Under the pieces are notes generated by a model. That model searched no databases. It was not told the origin of the DNA and saw only the letters and a list, made by a program, of their open reading frames with translations. Both the position numbers and the translations under genes were made by a program. Positions 1 to 6,551 of a stretch of 6,620 nt of DNA are shown one piece after another (the first letter of the stretch is position 1; each line of letters begins with the position of its first letter). Origin of the DNA: Lachnospiraceae bacterium (lineage in GTDB: Bacteria > Bacillota_A > Clostridia > Lachnospirales > Lachnospiraceae); assembly GCA_017958245.1 (NCBI GenBank), contig JAGDDC010000371.1, positions 1 through 6,620 on the forward strand, written 5' to 3'.

Positions 1-1301
1 GCAGGGCAGTAATAAGCCGTGTCGCTGTTGTCGTTGCCCGCCGCGGCGACCACTGTGACACCCTTGGCTATTGCGTATGTCGCGCTTTGATCCACATAGT
101 CCGAGTGCCCGCCCGACAGGCTCAGGTTCGCCACCCCTGCTCCGTGGTCTGCGGCGTATCGCAGGGCGAGGCCTATGGTCGATGTGTAGCCGTATCCGCT
201 CGCATCGAGCACGCGCAGCGGCATGATCTTCACGTGCCCCGCCGCCACGTCTGCTACGGTCCCGGCCACATGTGTTCCGTGAAAATGCTCATCACTCGGG
301 TCCGCATCTCCGCTCACGAAGTCATACCCCTGCACGAGCAGTCCGGAGAGGAATTGATGGGCAGAAACGCCCGTGTCTATCACGGCGACCGTGACGCTGC
401 CACTCAGGGTGGGTGCAAGGACGTCCGCCCCCATGCGCTCAACACCCCAGGAGAGTGAGTAAGAAGCAAGCCCCGCAGTCTTGTTTTCCGCGTCCCCGAC
501 AGACTCTATCGTGTCACACACAGGGAGCTCGCTGTCTGCCTGATCTATCCTGTCCTCTGTCTCTCTCGTGTCGCACGCAGGGAGCTCGCTGTCTGCCTGA
601 TCTGCGCCGCCGCCCACAAGCATATCAGGCTCGGCCCAGACAACATCCTTCCTCTTTTTTATCTTCGCAAGGGCCTTCTTCGCCCTCGATGCTGTCGCAA
701 ACTGCAGCACGAACACACCGTCCTCCCCTTTGAGCACGGCTGTGGGCGCGTATGCCGCGAACTGTGCGTTCGTCTTTGTACTTTTCACGAGAAGCCTGGC
801 CGAGAAGAACTCAGCGTCCGCGACAGCGATCCCGCTGCTGCCCCTTGAGCCATCCCCGCCGCTTCTCGACGTTATGAGGCTTACGAGGCTCTCGCTGAAA
901 CTCTCAATATCCTTTGTCTCTTCCTGTACGCATACTCTGGCCTTCCATGTGTTCTTGCCGTTCTTTGCGGTGATGATTGCGGTCCCGAACGAGACAGCCT
1001 TGATAGTTGCAGACTTCCGGTACTTCTTTTTAAGGCGCGTGCACCCGTCGGAGACTGACCATGTGGTCTTGCCGGAACCCTTCACGCCCGCAAGTTTCAG
1101 CTTCACGCTGCTGCCACTGTTTACAGCAAGGTTCTTTATCTTGCCGGCGTTCACCGTGACTACTCGCACTGAGGCTGCGCCGGCTGCCTGCCACGAAACT
1201 GCCTTCGCAGCACCTTCCCCGGCATTCGCCTGCGTGGGGCAGACACTCGCAAGTGCTACTGCCAAAACAAGCACATATGAGCAAATCTTCTCTCTCTTCA
1301 T
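1..1301 (-). CDS. Secreted subtilisin-like serine protease (S8 family), N-terminal part, cut by window edge
   Basis: This is an exported serine endopeptidase precursor, with 433 complete codons in the window. Residues 1-27 are a signal peptide: basic start, hydrophobic core, and a likely cut after Ala-Asn-Ala. Residues about 54-125 resemble a bacterial Ig-like (BIG_2) domain, with the GTAIITAKNGK motif. Residues about 155-226 look like an I9-type inhibitory propeptide ending in VVWAEPD. A linker with a duplicated 19-residue period follows, then the S8 catalytic domain. Asp309 (VIDTG) and His341 (HGTHVAG) are present and 32 residues apart, as in subtilisin. Asn423 (AAGNDN) fits the oxyanion-hole position. 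The catalytic Ser motif (GTSMA) would lie beyond base 1. The start is set by AGGAGG seven bases upstream. An Ig-like domain ahead of the propeptide is unusual. The family call is firm; the substrate is unknown. It is separated from the MATE gene by palindrome array A and is probably transcribed separately. Confidence 0.93.
   Translation of the reverse strand, partial: MKREKICSYVLVLAVALASVCPTQANAGEGAAKAVSWQAAGAASVRVVTVNAGKIKNLAVNSGSSVKLKLAGVKGSGKTTWSVSDGCTRLKKKYRKSATIKAVSFGTAIITAKNGKNTWKARVCVQEETKDIESFSESLVSLITSRSGGDGSRGSSGIAVADAEFFSARLLVKSTKTNAQFAAYAPTAVLKGEDGVFVLQFATASRAKKALAKIKKRKDVVWAEPDMLVGGGADQADSELPACDTRETEDRIDQADSELPVCDTIESVGDAENKTAGLASYSLSWGVERMGADVLAPTLSGSVTVAVIDTGVSAHQFLSGLLVQGYDFVSGDADPSDEHFHGTHVAGTVADVAAGHVKIMPLRVLDASGYGYTSTIGLALRYAADHGAGVANLSLSGGHSDYVDQSATYAIAKGVTVVAAAGNDNSDTAYYCP
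510..603 (-). repeat. In-frame 57-bp-period duplication inside the subtilase gene
   Basis: Positions 510-546 and 567-603 are near-identical 37-bp copies (two mismatches) offset by exactly 57 bp, or 19 codons. The encoded peptide DQADSELPxCDT therefore occurs twice, each copy with one cysteine. The duplication lies in the linker between the propeptide and the catalytic domain, where length changes would be tolerated. The high nucleotide identity points to a recent duplication. Whether the paired cysteines form a disulfide or a processing site cannot be told from the sequence. Confidence 0.9.
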
Positions 1302-1308
1302 GGGCAAG

Positions 1309-1314
1309 CCTCCT
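1309..1314 (-). promoter_or_regulatory. Ribosome binding site of the subtilase gene
   Basis: A perfect AGGAGG on the minus strand lies seven bases before the ATG at 1301. It fixes the start codon, and with it a complete signal peptide. I could not identify a convincing -10/-35 pair upstream; the leader runs straight into palindrome array A. Confidence 0.85.
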
Positions 1315-1331
1315 ATATTTCCACTTCCAAA

Positions 1332-1556
1332 GCATCGGGATTTGAGTTTTCCTCATTTTCCGATGTCTTTTTGGGGCCATTTCCGGACCTCATGACATCG
1401 GAAATCGCACTTTCCTCATTTTCCGATGTCTTCAGAACCCATTTTCCAGCTCCCATGACATCGGAAATCGCACTTTTCCCATTTTCCGATGTCTTCAGGC
1501 CCTAAAAACACACTCCCATGACATCGAAATCAAGCAAAACCTCATTTTCCGATGCC
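1332..1556. repeat. Palindrome array A: four 62-63-bp tandem units, each a hairpin
   Basis: Four units start at 1332, 1394, 1457 and 1520, a period of 62, 63 and 63 bp. Each has a left arm GACATCGGAAA or a variant, a 14-15-base core, and a right arm TTTCCGATGTC. Units 2 (1394-1404 with 1420-1430) and 3 (1457-1467 with 1483-1493) have perfect 11-bp stems. Unit 1 has a left-arm change (GCATCGGGA). Unit 4 is eroded: one G is missing in the left arm and the right arm ends GATGCC. The bases between hairpins are also partly conserved (TTCAGGCCC, then an A-rich stretch, then CTCCCAT), so the repeat unit is longer than the hairpin. The array fills most of the gap between the MATE stop and the subtilase start. 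It could be a REP-like element, a protein-binding array, or transcript-end hairpins; the sequence does not decide. Confidence 0.9.
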
Positions 1557-1579
1557 TTCAGGCCCCCAAAACAACCCTC

Positions 1580-3145
1580 TCACTCCACTTTCAGCCCCCG
1601 GCGCCAGCTCCCCGTCAGATAAAACGTCCACGTCACGAGGAACCCCAGCCCGAACCCGAAGAGGCCGTTCCACCAGATCACGGTCTGCCCAAGGAAGCTG
1701 CTGTAGCGGAACAGGTAGGTGACGAGCACCCTCATGCCCAGCGCGCACACGGCCACCACCATCGGGAAGGCGCTGTGCCCGGAGCCTTGGAAGACGCCGA
1801 ACAGCGGTATGTAGGCCGAAAGGATGACATTTACGAAGGCGATCGCCCGCAAATGCGACAGACACAGCTTCGCCGCCTCCGGCGTGAGCGAGAAGAGCGA
1901 GATGATGCCGTCCGCGAAGAACCAGATCACGGCCGAGACCGCGACAGTCATGGCGAGCGATATTGCAAATGTCTGCCTCACCCCCGTCTTGATCCTGTCA
2001 AGCTTCTGCGCCCCGACGTTCTGGCCCGTGTAGGTTGCGAGCGTCGTCTGGAAGGCGTTGCAGGGGAGGTTCAGGTACATCTCGATCCTCTGCCCCACGG
2101 TAAATGACGCCGTCATGGTCTGCCCGAAGTCGTTCACCGCGCGCTGGATGAAGGTGAGCCCGAAGGAGACCACGATCATTTGCAGGCAAATGGGGAATCC
2201 GAGTTTCACAGTCTCGCCGACGAGCCTCGCCTTCCAGCGATAGTCGCGCAGCCCGAATCGGAAGACCGGGTATTTCTTCGTCATGTAAAGATATGCCGCA
2301 ACGAAGGAGACGGCTTGGGAAATGACGGTCGCGACGGCCGCGCCTGCGACATCCCACCGAAACACCGCGACAAACAGGAGGTCCAAGGCGACGTTGAGCA
2401 CGGAGGATATTAGCAGGAAATACAGCGTTGCCGCGCTGTCGCCGATGGCTCTCAGGATCGACGAGAAGATATTGTAGCCGAACTGGAAGATCAAGCCGGC
2501 CGTGTAGATGCGAAAATACGTGAGCGTCCGGTCGAGGATCTCCGGCGGCACGTTCACGAGGTGCGTAAATGCGGGTCTTGCGACCAAAAGTCCCAGGGCA
2601 GTCGAAGCCAGGCCGACCGCCATGAGGAAGAGTATGCCTGTTGACGCGTTCTCCCTGACGCCGTCCTCGTCCCCCGCGCCGTAGTGCTGCGCGACGATGA
2701 CGCCGTTGCCCGCGGAGAAGCCTATTGCGAGCGCAAGGAAGAGGAAGGTGAAGCTTCCCGTTGTGCCGACCGCAGAGAGCGACTGCTCACCCGCAAAACG
2801 GCCCACCACGATAGTGTCGACCGTGTTGTAGAGCTGCTGGAGCAGCGACCCCGCAAGCACCGGCAGGGCGAAGCGTATGATATGCTTCCACGGCTTCCCC
2901 TCGGTCATGGTTTTTGTGAGGCCTGAGGGCGCGGAGCGTTTCTCTGCCTTCTCAAGCACAGTGCTGTCCGAGTTGGACGACATGGTTTCTTTCTCTGCTT
3001 TCCCCTGCACAGTGCTGTCCGAGTTGGACGACATGGTTTCTTCCTCCGCTTTCCCCTGCACATTGCTGTCCGGGTTCGACGGAAAGGCCTCTCCCTCTGC
3101 CTTTTCAGCCAAAATTATATCTTGCTTTAATTGTTCATCCTTCAT
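1580..3145 (-). CDS. MATE-family multidrug/metabolite efflux transporter with a repetitive N-terminal tail
   Basis: This 521-residue inner-membrane secondary transporter belongs to the MATE (NorM/DinF-like) superfamily, which exports organic cations or other small molecules using Na+ or H+ gradients. The conserved body starts near residue 84 (KPWKHIIRFALPVLAGS) and continues with YNTVDTIVVGRF (106-117). About twelve hydrophobic segments span 88-515. The second half repeats the fold, with a family-typical TGQNVGAQ at 373-380. Residues 1-83 are extra: a polar, Ser/Glu-rich tail of 17-residue repeats not normally present in MATE proteins. The ATG at 3145 follows AGGCAGGT by five bases. Met80 would give a usual-length protein but has no ribosome site. 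The gene starts 45 bp after the kinase stop, so co-transcription is likely. Substrate unknown. Confidence 0.93.
   Translation of the reverse strand: MKDEQLKQDIILAEKAEGEAFPSNPDSNVQGKAEEETMSSNSDSTVQGKAEKETMSSNSDSTVLEKAEKRSAPSGLTKTMTEGKPWKHIIRFALPVLAGSLLQQLYNTVDTIVVGRFAGEQSLSAVGTTGSFTFLFLALAIGFSAGNGVIVAQHYGAGDEDGVRENASTGILFLMAVGLASTALGLLVARPAFTHLVNVPPEILDRTLTYFRIYTAGLIFQFGYNIFSSILRAIGDSAATLYFLLISSVLNVALDLLFVAVFRWDVAGAAVATVISQAVSFVAAYLYMTKKYPVFRFGLRDYRWKARLVGETVKLGFPICLQMIVVSFGLTFIQRAVNDFGQTMTASFTVGQRIEMYLNLPCNAFQTTLATYTGQNVGAQKLDRIKTGVRQTFAISLAMTVAVSAVIWFFADGIISLFSLTPEAAKLCLSHLRAIAFVNVILSAYIPLFGVFQGSGHSAFPMVVAVCALGMRVLVTYLFRYSSFLGQTVIWWNGLFGFGLGFLVTWTFYLTGSWRRGLKVE
2958..3110 (-). repeat. 51-bp tandem repeat encoding the MATE N-terminal tail
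   Basis: Three consecutive 51-bp units occupy 2958-3008, 3009-3059 and 3060-3110, followed toward lower coordinates by a partial one. The first two differ at only two positions; the third is more diverged. Each encodes 17 residues of the pattern GKAE(E/K)ETMSSNSDSTV, covering residues about 14-64. The unit length is a multiple of three, so copy-number change keeps the frame. Near-identity of two units suggests recent slippage or unequal exchange. Confidence 0.93.
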
Positions 3146-3190
3146 ATTCTACCTGCCTGTTTATGGGGTTATTGGCCACCCCTCTCATCC

Positions 3191-4999
3191 TTAATCCGGC
3201 CCGATGCGCCTCGGGAATGTGATCCGGACTTCGCAGCCCTCGCCATACACGGAATTGACCTTCACGTCGTATGCCTCGCCGCAGACCATCTTGATGCGCT
3301 TCCTGACATTCGGGAGCGCCACGTGGCTCAGATCCGATATCTCGGGCTCCTGCGCGCTCTCCATGTTCTCATTGAGCATGGTGAGCTCCTCCTCGGTCAT
3401 GCCGCGCCCGTTGTCCTTCACGGTCACGCACACCTCATTTGCAAGGACCTCCGCAAACACCTCGACCTTGCCGGGCTTACCCCTGAGCCCGTGCAGGATC
3501 GCGTTCTCAAGGACCGGCTGGAGCAGCATCCTCGGTATGTATACATCCGCAAATGAATCATCTTCGTTGAAATCAGCCTCTATGAGCCCCGGATACCTGA
3601 TCTGCATGATCCCCACGTACTGCTGGAGCACATAGAATTCGTCCATGAGGGAAATGTATTCGTCCCCGGCGTTAGCATAGCGCAGCAGCGTTGAAAGCTC
3701 CTCGCATATCTTTGCCGCTTCCTTCTTCTCGCCTTTATTTACCAGGGCGCGCACCGCATTGAGCGTATTTACCGTAAAATGCGCGCTGATCTGCTTTTTG
3801 AGCAGGTTGATGAGCGTCCTCTCCTTCTCAAGCTCGACCTCCTTGAGTCTCGCCTGCGAGACGCGCAGCGCCTTCTCCCTCTCCTCGATGTGCCCGACCA
3901 TGTCGTTTATGTGGTCGACCAGATCGTCAAAATACCTCTCGCCCGTATGCGGGATGACAAGCGCGTCCGTCTGCACTTTCTCCATATCCCGCGGCAAGCC
4001 GAGCGTGCCGGGGTGTGCCTTCCCTTCTTCGTCCGGCGTGGCGAGCTCTCCTGCCACGCTCGCGGCCATGATGACCTGGTTCATGGGGCGCAGCATATGT
4101 CTTATGAGGTACAGTGAGGAGAAGAGGATCAGGAGTATCAGTATCACTATCATCACGGAGAAAGTCGCCGTGAAATACACGGTGAGCATGGGAGGGACCA
4201 CGTCCTCGCACCACACAAACAGCCTGAAGCCCGTGAAACCGACCTGCTTTTCCCTGTAGAACTCCGTCTCGCCCTTGATCTTCTCCACTTCAGCAAAGTC
4301 GATCTCCTTGTTCGCGGCTATGAGCCTGTCGTCCGACAGGAGCGCGATCCCCAAATAATCAAGCTCGTTGTACGCCCCGAGAAGCCCCTCCAGATACACA
4401 TTGTCCATGAACAGGGCGACATAGCCCTCCGAAGACTCGTACTCCGCGCCTGCAGCCCCCGCGGATTCGCCTGTATCAAGGCCTGCGGGCGCCGATACCG
4501 CCGCTATGTGCTTGAACGTGCCGATATAGGTGTGATCGTTGTACATGACGATCACTATATCGCCGGGATTCTGGCGGATCATGCGGTGAGCCTGCTTCAG
4601 GGCCGTATTTGGCATGCCTCCCTTCAGCCTGTAGAAGAGGCCGTCGGGCCTGAAGACAACAACGTATTCGGCCGCACCCGCATTTGAAATGATCGAGTCG
4701 CTCGCCTCCTTTGCGGTAGCGCCTAGGTCATAAAAGCCCGCATAATCCGACTCGTCCGACCCCGCCATCGCGGTGATCGCGTCAAAATGCGCAAGATAGT
4801 AAGCGGCGTCCTCGATCCTCAAAAGCTCCTTCTCCACGTTCTCAAGGACAGCGCCGGACCCCGACTCTGCCATCTGCGTCATGTTGTCACGCGTGACCCT
4901 CTCCGTGAGGCTGTAGAACACCACCATGAGCAGGACGATGCCCGTCCCGAGCGCGATCATGATCCATATGAAGTTTCTGATCAGTCCTCTCTTCTTCAT
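3191..4999 (-). CDS. Membrane sensor histidine kinase, LytS/YesM type
   Basis: This 602-residue two-component sensor senses outside the cell and phosphorylates a response regulator. TM1 is at about 11-31. The extracellular domain spans about 32-270; the stretch GIALLSDDRLIAANKE suggests a Cache-like fold, which is inferred only. TM2 is at about 271-299, followed by a HAMP-like linker and a coiled coil (about 370-400). The His_kinase (PF06580) region begins near 396 with phosphoacceptor His407 in KKQISAHFTVNTLN. The ATPase domain covers about 490-597: N box QPVLENAILHG (494-504), DNGRG (529-533), then LPNVRKRI and YGEG (585-588). The H box departs from the usual QINPHFLYNTLN: the Pro before His is Ala, and Leu-Tyr after Phe are Thr-Val. 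An Ala/Gly-rich stretch at about 169-187 looks like an insertion. The ATG follows GGAG by six bases. The gene lies 26 bp after the lipoprotein gene; no response regulator is adjacent. Confidence 0.93.
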   Translation of the reverse strand: MKKRGLIRNFIWIMIALGTGIVLLMVVFYSLTERVTRDNMTQMAESGSGAVLENVEKELLRIEDAAYYLAHFDAITAMAGSDESDYAGFYDLGATAKEASDSIISNAGAAEYVVVFRPDGLFYRLKGGMPNTALKQAHRMIRQNPGDIVIVMYNDHTYIGTFKHIAAVSAPAGLDTGESAGAAGAEYESSEGYVALFMDNVYLEGLLGAYNELDYLGIALLSDDRLIAANKEIDFAEVEKIKGETEFYREKQVGFTGFRLFVWCEDVVPPMLTVYFTATFSVMIVILILLILFSSLYLIRHMLRPMNQVIMAASVAGELATPDEEGKAHPGTLGLPRDMEKVQTDALVIPHTGERYFDDLVDHINDMVGHIEEREKALRVSQARLKEVELEKERTLINLLKKQISAHFTVNTLNAVRALVNKGEKKEAAKICEELSTLLRYANAGDEYISLMDEFYVLQQYVGIMQIRYPGLIEADFNEDDSFADVYIPRMLLQPVLENAILHGLRGKPGKVEVFAEVLANEVCVTVKDNGRGMTEEELTMLNENMESAQEPEISDLSHVALPNVRKRIKMVCGEAYDVKVNSVYGEGCEVRITFPRRIGPD

Positions 5000-5025
5000 C
5001 CTGCTCTCCGTTATTTGGGTGTTCC

Positions 5026-6357
5026 TTACTCTCCTACGTTCAGGTTTTGCTTTAGTATCTTGGTCCAGAATTCTTCCATCTCAGGGCGAAGCCTGATCAG
5101 GTCGTCGGTGTCAGGCGAGACGAGGTCGATATCTGCCATCGCAACGTCCGTGGCGTCCGGGACGTCTGTCCGCGCGGACCACGTGCCGGGCAGGCTGAAA
5201 GGCTTGTAACCCGCGCCTGTTCCGTCGGTCTCGCCGAGCAGGAATCGTATGAACAGCTTCGCAGCATTTACGCTGCCTGCATTTTTTGCGATCATGACGG
5301 AAAATGATGTCGGACACCCCGCAAATGGTTTCATTTTCCAGATCGGTTCGAAGTTGTAGCCCACTTCTTTGAGCCTCATCTTGCTCGAAACCATGAAGCC
5401 GAAGTCTGCGTTGCCGTTGCCAAGAGCTTCCACAACCTCGTCCGAGCTGTTCGTAAAGACAGTGTTTTTCGCGATCCGCTCCCAAAAAACATGGGCAGCG
5501 TCGCTCCCCTCCGGGATATCAAGTTTCTCCTCGGGCTGTGCATTTTCTTGCGCGTCCCCGGCCTGCGAGTCTTCCTGCGCGCCTTCGGCCTGCGTTTCTC
5601 CCTGCGCGTCCCCTGCTTGCGTTTCTCCCTGCATCTCACCGGCTCCGGACTCTTCGGCGCGTTCCTTATTTTCCCTAACATACTCCTCGTATGCTTTCTC
5701 GAAATCCTCATTTCTCTCGAGAGAAGCGGCGCAGAGCACGTAAGTCGAGAACGAGCGGAGCGGGTTGGGCATGTAGATCCTCCCCTTGTAACGCGGATCG
5801 GTGAGCGCCCAAAGGTTGTCCTCGGGGCAGGTCCCATACTTGGCGGAATCATAAAAGCACATCATGGTCTCGTAGATGAAGGGCACCATACCTTCCTTGA
5901 TCCCTTCCTTCATGTGCCGAGCGATATCGTCCGGCAGATAAGGCAGGACGATCCCGGTATCCACCAGCTTCTCCTTGAACTCTCCGCTGTTGTCATTGCA
6001 CAGGACTATGTCGCAGTCGGTGTTTCCGTTCTTGTAGTTCTCGGTCACGGCTTCGATGAGGTCGGGGCTCCTCAGGTCTCTGATCTCCACATAGAGCCCG
6101 GGATACTCTTCCTCGAAGGCTTCCTTCACCTTGGTGACCCTTGTCGAGACCGTGTATATAACAAGCACTTCCTCTTTCAGCGCCTTCTCGTACAGCTCTT
6201 CCTTCGTCTCGTTCGCGTCCAGGCCCGCACTTTCAAGCCACGCATCCTCCGCGCCCCTGCTGCCACCACAGCCCGCAAGCACTGCAAGCGCAAGAATCAT
6301 GGCAAGACATGCGGCCATTTTTTTCCCTGCCTTATGACGGATCATCCTATCTCTCAC
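5026..6357 (-). CDS. Extracellular solute-binding lipoprotein, AfuA/PgtC-like class
   Basis: This 443-residue lipid-anchored ligand-binding protein has an N-terminal signal with basic residues, a hydrophobic stretch and lipobox LAGC; the lipidated residue is Cys30. The mature domain opens with EEVLVIYTVSTRVTKVKEAF and continues through DCDIVLCND, WALTDPRYKGRIYMPNP, NADFGFMVSS and a C-terminal SVMIAKNAGSVNAAKLFIRF. This is the pattern of Fe(III)/organophosphate-type binding proteins (COG1840-like). No paired-tyrosine iron site is evident, so the ligand stays open. I chose GTG at 6357 because AGGGAGG ends six bases upstream; the ATG at 6381 has no ribosome site, and the ATG at 6345 is too close to its only purine run. 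Residues 239-274 are a Gln/Glu/Ala-rich repeat insert. No permease or ATPase follows. The sensor kinase comes next, which favours a sensory role over transport. Confidence 0.87.
   Translation of the reverse strand: MRDRMIRHKAGKKMAACLAMILALAVLAGCGGSRGAEDAWLESAGLDANETKEELYEKALKEEVLVIYTVSTRVTKVKEAFEEEYPGLYVEIRDLRSPDLIEAVTENYKNGNTDCDIVLCNDNSGEFKEKLVDTGIVLPYLPDDIARHMKEGIKEGMVPFIYETMMCFYDSAKYGTCPEDNLWALTDPRYKGRIYMPNPLRSFSTYVLCAASLERNEDFEKAYEEYVRENKERAEESGAGEMQGETQAGDAQGETQAEGAQEDSQAGDAQENAQPEEKLDIPEGSDAAHVFWERIAKNTVFTNSSDEVVEALGNGNADFGFMVSSKMRLKEVGYNFEPIWKMKPFAGCPTSFSVMIAKNAGSVNAAKLFIRFLLGETDGTGAGYKPFSLPGTWSARTDVPDATDVAMADIDLVSPDTDDLIRLRPEMEEFWTKILKQNLNVGE
5536..5643 (-). repeat. Four 27-bp tandem units in the solute-binding protein gene
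   Basis: Four in-frame 27-bp units (108 bp) encode AGEMQGETQ, AGDAQGETQ, AEGAQEDSQ and AGDAQENAQ. They form a hydrophilic, probably unstructured insert between YVRENKERAEESG and the PEEKLDIPEG segment. At the nucleotide level the units are imperfect but clearly related (repeated TGCGTTTCTCCCTGCG on the plus strand). The insert sits in the middle of the ligand-binding domain's primary sequence, so it is probably a surface loop. Confidence 0.88.
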
Positions 6358-6363
6358 GCTAAA

Positions 6364-6370
6364 CCTCCCT
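6364..6370 (-). promoter_or_regulatory. Ribosome binding site of the solute-binding protein gene; decides a GTG start
   Basis: AGGGAGG on the minus strand, with six bases before the GTG at 6357. It places the start eight codons inside the longest reading frame and gives a compact signal peptide. Confidence 0.8.
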
Positions 6371-6389
6371 GTATCTCTCATGTGAAACT

Positions 6390-6418
6390 ATAGTATTCCG
6401 ATGTCATAAATGCCCCAA
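6390..6418 (-). promoter_or_regulatory. Candidate sigma-A promoter for the lipoprotein-kinase-MATE unit
   Basis: On the minus strand, TTGGGG (6418-6413) is followed after exactly 17 bases by TACTAT (6395-6390), about 20 bases upstream of the ribosome site. The -10 box is reasonable; the -35 matches only its TTG. The 17-bp spacer contains one arm of the palindrome family (ATGACATCGGAA), so a protein reading that arm would sit in the promoter. The promoter is inferred from sequence only. Confidence 0.45.
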
Positions 6419-6532
6419 AAGCACTCCTCATGACATCGGGATTTGAGTTTTCTCGTTTTTCGATGTCATAAATGCCCAAAAAACTCTCCTCATGACATCG
6501 GGATTTGAGTTTTCGCGTTTTCCGATGTCATG
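6396..6532. repeat. Palindrome array B: two full hairpin units plus a half unit, 62-bp period
   Basis: Full hairpins are at 6430-6441 with 6458-6469 (12-bp stem including G-T pairs) and 6491-6503 with 6520-6532 (13-bp stem including one G-T pair). A lone right arm TTCCGATGTCAT sits at 6396-6407. The right arms end at 6405, 6467 and 6529, exactly 62 bp apart. The core is GGGATTTGAGTTTTC, unlike the AAATCGCACTTT core of most array A units, but the arms and the CTCCTCAT lead-in match. The array occupies most of the gap between the upstream gene's stop (6552) and the lipoprotein start. In the transcribed direction a T6 run (6483-6478) follows the first hairpin after seven bases, so a weak terminator role for the upstream gene is possible. 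Confidence 0.9.
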
Positions 6533-6551
6533 TCGACCCCACGAGCCGGCA

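Noticed and set aside
730..1395. Plus-strand open frame (221 codons) opposite the subtilase
   Set aside because: It is antisense to the signal peptide, Ig-like and propeptide region of the protease, and runs into palindrome array A. No ribosome site or domain supports it.
1332..1556. CRISPR-like regular repeats
   Set aside because: Both hairpin cores and inter-hairpin segments are conserved between units, so there are no unique spacers. The unit itself is palindromic with a 62-63-bp period, and no cas genes are present.
1500..1560. Intrinsic terminator for the MATE gene
   Set aside because: The nearest hairpin (array A unit 4) is eroded, and a five-T run comes only about 11 bases after it. 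This is too weak to call.
3165..3182. Small hairpin in the kinase-MATE gap
   Set aside because: Only a five-pair stem (GGGGT/ACCCC) with an eight-base loop and no T run; it is likely to be chance.
5026..6357. Assignment as a ferric iron-binding protein
   Set aside because: The fold class fits, but no adjacent-tyrosine iron site was seen and no iron transporter genes follow. The ligand is left open.
6355..6381. ATG at 6381 as the lipoprotein start
   Set aside because: There is no Shine-Dalgarno sequence before it, and it lies only about 10 bases from the predicted -10 box. GTG at 6357 has a near-perfect site.
5491..6393. Long plus-strand open frame (300 codons) opposite the lipoprotein gene
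   Set aside because: It is antisense to a gene with clear family motifs and a signal peptide. It has no recognisable domain, and G/C-rich third positions produce such shadow frames.
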